This document shows, in pieces, positions 14,114 through 17,483 of a stretch of 17,483 bases of DNA (positions are counted from its first letter, which is position 1; the number at the start of each line of letters is the position of its first letter). A model generated the notes under the pieces. That model ran no database searches and had not been told where the DNA came from. It was given only the letters and a program-made list of their open reading frames with translations. The DNA comes from Gammaproteobacteria bacterium (GTDB lineage: Bacteria; Pseudomonadota; Gammaproteobacteria; Pseudomonadales; Cellvibrionaceae). Location of the stretch: NCBI GenBank assembly GCA_021151625.1, contig JAGKWY010000079.1, positions 1 through 17,483 on the forward strand. Reading direction: 5' to 3'. Position numbers and translations under genes: made by a program.

Positions 14114-17100
14114 ATGTTAAAAACCGTACTTATCGCCAACCGCGGGGAAATCGCGGTGCGTATTGCCAAGACCCTGAAAAAAATGGGAATTGAATCTGTT
14201 GCTGTCTATTCGGATGCAGACCGCAACTCAGCGCACGTCACTGCCTGCGACAAAGCAATATGCCTGGGCGGTAATACGGCAGCAGAAAGTTATTTGAAGG
14301 CGGATTTAATTCTTGCCGCCGCGAAAGAAAGCGGCGCGCAGGCAATTATTCCCGGCTACGGCTTCCTTTCCGAAAATGCAAAATTTTGCGAGCAGTGTGA
14401 AGCCGAAGGCATTGCCTTCTGTGGCCCAACCCCCACCCAAATTCGCCAGTTCGGTTTGAAGCACACCTCACGTGAACTTGCTGAACAAGCCGGTGTGCCA
14501 CTCACGCCCGGTACCGGTTTATTGGATTCCGTCGAAGAGGCAACAGCATCCGCTGCAAAACTTGGTTATCCGGTAATGCTGAAAAGCACCGCTGGTGGTG
14601 GTGGCATTGGCTTAACCCGTTGCAACAGCGAAGCAGAATTAATTAACGCCTACGAAAGTGTAAAACGTTTAGGCCAAAACTTTTTTAGCGACTCCGGTGT
14701 ATTCCTCGAGCGCTTTGTTGATAACGCCCGCCATGTAGAAGTGCAAATATTCGGTGATGGCACGGGCAATGTACTCGCATTAGGCGAGCGTGACTGCTCC
14801 CTGCAACGTCGCAACCAGAAAGTCGTTGAAGAAACACCTGCACCCAACTTACCCGCAGCAACGCGCGAAAAATTACTCGCTGCATCTGTAAGCCTGGGCA
14901 AGATGGTGAATTACCGCTCCGCTGGTACCATTGAATATATTTACGACCCGGCGCGCGATGAATTTTATTTCCTCGAAGTAAATACCCGTTTGCAAGTAGA
15001 ACACCCAATCACTGAAGCCTGTACCGGTGTAGATCTGGTTGAGTGGATGATTCTCACCGCCGCCGGTACGCCGCCCAAACTGGATATTGAAATAAATCCA
15101 AAAGGCGCTGCAATTGAAGTGCGTTTGTATGCAGAAGATCCGGTGCGCGATTTCCAACCCTCTCCCGGTGTGTTAACCGATGTAGTATTTTCTGAATCCG
15201 CACGTATTGATACCTGGGTATCCACCGGCACCGAAGTATCGCCCTACTACGATCCAATGATCGCCAAAATTATTGTGTACGGCAAAGACCGCGCTGATGC
15301 CATCGCAAAAATGAGCGCAGCACTGAATGAGACCCGTGCAGCCGGTATCGCCACCAACCTGGATTACTTGCGCCAAATTATTGCATCCGATTTTTTTGCC
15401 GCGGGCGATGTCGCTACCAATAAACTTGCCAGCTTTGATTATCTGCCGCCGGTGGTAGAAGTATTACAACCGGGTACTTATACCAGCGTGCAGGATTATC
15501 CTGGCCGTGTAGGCTTGTGGAGCATTGGAGTTCCGCCCTCAGGTCCTATGGATGATTACGCCTTTCGCTTGGCCAATCGTATTGTCGGCAACCATGAAAG
15601 TGCCGCCGCGCTCGAGTACACCATTATTGGCCCGAAATTAAAATTCCACAGCGATGCGATTATTGCACTCACCGGCGCCAACTCGCCCGCAAAAATTGAT
15701 GGAACAATAATTCCATTCTGGCAACCGGTAGCCATTAAAGCCGGACAAATTCTCGATATTGGCAAAGCTGAACAAGGTTGTCGCGGATACCTTGCGGTGC
15801 GCAATGGTTTTGATGTGCCGGTTTATCTCGGCAGTCGCTCTACCTTTGCACTCGGCCAATTCGGTGGTCATGCCGGCCGCACACTGCGCGCAACCGATAT
15901 GTTGCCCATCAGCAATCCCGCTATAGGGGCATGCACAACACCGGCGCCGGTTTATGAAGCCGCTGCTGCACCCGTTGGATTAATTCCCACTTACTTCTTA
16001 AAAACCGAAGGGGCGAATGAATGGGAAATTGGTGTGCTCTACGGCCCGCACGGCGCACCGGATTTTTTCACCTCCGATGCAATTGAAATGTTTTTCTCTA
16101 CTGCCTGGGAAGTGCATTACAACTCCAACCGTTTAGGCATTCGCCTAAACGGCCCCAAACCAACCTGGACACGCAGCGACGGTGGCGAAGCCGGTTTGCA
16201 TCCGTCCAATATTCACGATACTGAATACGCAATCGGTTCAATTAATTTCACCGGCGATATGCCAGTTATCCTCACTAAAGATGGCCCCAGCCTGGGCGGT
16301 TTTGTTTGCCCGGTAACGATTGTAAAAGCCGAATTGTGGAAAGTGGGCCAGGTAAAACCGGGCGATAAAATTCGTTTCAAGCGCTTGAGTTTTGATACCG
16401 CATTGGCGATGGAATTATCGATTGATCGCGCTATTGAAAATCTCAGCCTACAACCGGCGGTATTACCAGTTCCAATTGTTAAGCCGGAAAATACTGTTTC
16501 CGAATGTATTGTTGCTGCTCTGCCACCTTTAGGTAGCCGCCCACTGGTGAGTTATCGCCAGGCCGGTGATAAATATATTTTGCTTGAATACGGCGACAAT
16601 ATTCTCGAATTAAGTTTGCGTTTGCGTGTACATGCGTTAATGGAAGCACTCAAAGCCGCACCGATTGACGGAGTGATTGAGTTGTCCCCCGGTGTGCGCT
16701 CGCTGCAAATTAATTACGACAGCCGCGTAATCCACCAGCGCGAATTGATTAATCGTTTATTGGTGATTGAAGAAACCCTGGGCGATGCACGCGATATTAA
16801 AGTTCCCAGCCGTATTGTGCACTTGCCGATGGCGTTTGAAGACTCTGCAACACTGGATGCGGTATCGCGCTATCGCCAATCAGTGCGCGACACAGCGCCC
16901 TGGTTGCCGAGCAACACCGAATTTATGCGGCGCATTAACGGCCTGGATTCCATCGATCAGGTTAAACAAATTCTGTTTGAAACCAGCTATATGGTGCTGG
17001 GCTTGGGCGATGTTTATCTCGGCGCACCTTGCGCAGTGCCGGTTGATCCTCGTCATCGTTTGCTCACCTCTAAATATAACCCTGCGCGTACCTACACCGC

Positions 17101-17483
17101 CGAAGGTACGGTAGGCATTGGCGGCGTGTACATGTGTATTTACGGCATGGATTCGCCCGGCGGTTACCAACTGGTTGGCCGCACATTGCCTATCTGGAAT
17201 AAATTTTTGAAAAACCCCGTATTCAAAGATGGCGAACCCTGGTTACTGAAGTTTTTTGACCGGGTGCGCTATTACGAAGTCAGCGAAGAAGAACTTACCG
17301 CACAACGTGAAGCGTTCCGCGAAGGCCGTTTAAGCCTGCGCATAGAAGAGGATTTTTTCAGTCTCGCCGAGCATGAAAAATTCCTACAAGAAAACGCCGC
17401 GAGCATTGCGGAATTTAAAACAAAACAACAAGCCGCCTTCACTCAGGAGGTTGCACTTTGGCAAGCCGATGAGGCCGCCAATG
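14114..17483 (+). CDS. uca: Urea carboxylase, biotin-dependent (3' end beyond window)
   Basis: Open from the ATG at 14114 to the window edge, 1123 codons visible; the family is about 1200 residues. It carboxylates urea to allophanate with ATP and bicarbonate (EC 6.3.4.6). Order: biotin carboxylase N-domain (1-120), ATP-grasp with K157 and glycine loop 161-164, and EVNTRLQVEH at 288-297; biotin carboxylase C-domain (about 335-445); KipA/AHS2-like carboxyltransferase half (about 455-770, PSGPMDD near 475-481); AHS1/KipI-like half (about 797-1030). The missing final 80 or so residues should carry the biotinyl domain with its MKM lysine, so biotinylation cannot be confirmed here. GGAG seven bases before the ATG supports the start. 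No frameshift was found. It should share the sigma-54 transcript with allophanate hydrolase despite the intervening hairpins. Confidence 0.95.
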   Translation, partial: MLKTVLIANRGEIAVRIAKTLKKMGIESVAVYSDADRNSAHVTACDKAICLGGNTAAESYLKADLILAAAKESGAQAIIPGYGFLSENAKFCEQCEAEGIAFCGPTPTQIRQFGLKHTSRELAEQAGVPLTPGTGLLDSVEEATASAAKLGYPVMLKSTAGGGGIGLTRCNSEAELINAYESVKRLGQNFFSDSGVFLERFVDNARHVEVQIFGDGTGNVLALGERDCSLQRRNQKVVEETPAPNLPAATREKLLAASVSLGKMVNYRSAGTIEYIYDPARDEFYFLEVNTRLQVEHPITEACTGVDLVEWMILTAAGTPPKLDIEINPKGAAIEVRLYAEDPVRDFQPSPGVLTDVVFSESARIDTWVSTGTEVSPYYDPMIAKIIVYGKDRADAIAKMSAALNETRAAGIATNLDYLRQIIASDFFAAGDVATNKLASFDYLPPVVEVLQPGTYTSVQDYPGRVGLWSIGVPPSGPMDDYAFRLANRIVGNHESAAALEYTIIGPKLKFHSDAIIALTGANSPAKIDGTIIPFWQPVAIKAGQILDIGKAEQGCRGYLAVRNGFDVPVYLGSRSTFALGQFGGHAGRTLRATDMLPISNPAIGACTTPAPVYEAAAAPVGLIPTYFLKTEGANEWEIGVLYGPHGAPDFFTSDAIEMFFSTAWEVHYNSNRLGIRLNGPKPTWTRSDGGEAGLHPSNIHDTEYAIGSINFTGDMPVILTKDGPSLGGFVCPVTIVKAELWKVGQVKPGDKIRFKRLSFDTALAMELSIDRAIENLSLQPAVLPVPIVKPENTVSECIVAALPPLGSRPLVSYRQAGDKYILLEYGDNILELSLRLRVHALMEALKAAPIDGVIELSPGVRSLQINYDSRVIHQRELINRLLVIEETLGDARDIKVPSRIVHLPMAFEDSATLDAVSRYRQSVRDTAPWLPSNTEFMRRINGLDSIDQVKQILFETSYMVLGLGDVYLGAPCAVPVDPRHRLLTSKYNPARTYTAEGTVGIGGVYMCIYGMDSPGGYQLVGRTLPIWNKFLKNPVFKDGEPWLLKFFDRVRYYEVSEEELTAQREAFREGRLSLRIEEDFFSLAEHEKFLQENAASIAEFKTKQQAAFTQEVALWQADEAAN

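Noticed and set aside
17460..17483. Urea carboxylase as a truncated pseudogene
   Set aside because: The frame is open to the last base; the missing biotinyl domain is explained by the window edge.

Overview
The window looks like chromosome from a gammaproteobacterium of the Cellvibrio / Cellvibrionales type, related to Pseudomonas. This is inferred from medium G+C codon use, a rimK/rimB pair beside c-di-GMP enzymes, a PA3496-like small protein, RpoN-type regulation and REP-like GC-rich hairpins. No database search was run, so the genus is a guess. I saw no tRNA, rRNA, CRISPR array, transposase or integrase.

Left part (1-6820) is a signalling neighbourhood. A GAF-PAS-GGDEF-EAL protein (26-2344, +) converges on a rimB-rimK pair (2388-3797, -), separated by a bidirectional terminator that contains the signalling gene's stop codon. 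Divergent from rimB is a 69-residue PA3496-like protein (4048-4257, +) with its own terminator. Next comes a membrane diguanylate cyclase with a periplasmic beta-rich domain (4579-5889, +). It converges, stops only a few bases apart, on a VanZ-like membrane protein that also ends in a beta-sandwich-like domain (5897-6820, -). RimK and RimB act on ribosomal protein S6 in a route tied to c-di-GMP in Pseudomonas, so co-location with c-di-GMP enzymes may be functional.

Middle part (7064-10275): a secreted CX4C-paired protein (probably DUF6748-like), a GC-rich 45-base hairpin repeat, a dGTP triphosphohydrolase (dgt, -), and just upstream of dgt on the same strand an outer-membrane beta-barrel protein ending in aromatic Phe.

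Accessory gene (10370-11737, -): an AT-richer, self-inhibited class II Fic protein with a C-terminal winged helix. Its promoter lies in an array of five perfect TTGAGATG 8-mers (both orientations) whose positions differ by exact multiples of 10 bp, with a sixth degenerate copy also in phase. One copy contains the -35 box and another contains the start codon. This is the most striking signal in the window.

Right part (11851-17483, +): an ATP-dependent urea degradation operon. A sigma-54 promoter with possible NtrC sites upstream drives allophanate hydrolase (12097-13911), followed by urea carboxylase (14114 to beyond the window end). The 202-base gap between the two genes is mostly filled by a 167-bp REPIN-like element: two inverted copies of a C/G-rich repeat plus internal hairpins. 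The same repeat family occurs as a single hairpin at 7875-7919. Urea carboxylase makes allophanate from urea, ATP and bicarbonate, and allophanate hydrolase splits it to ammonia and CO2, so the pair supplies nitrogen without nickel urease.
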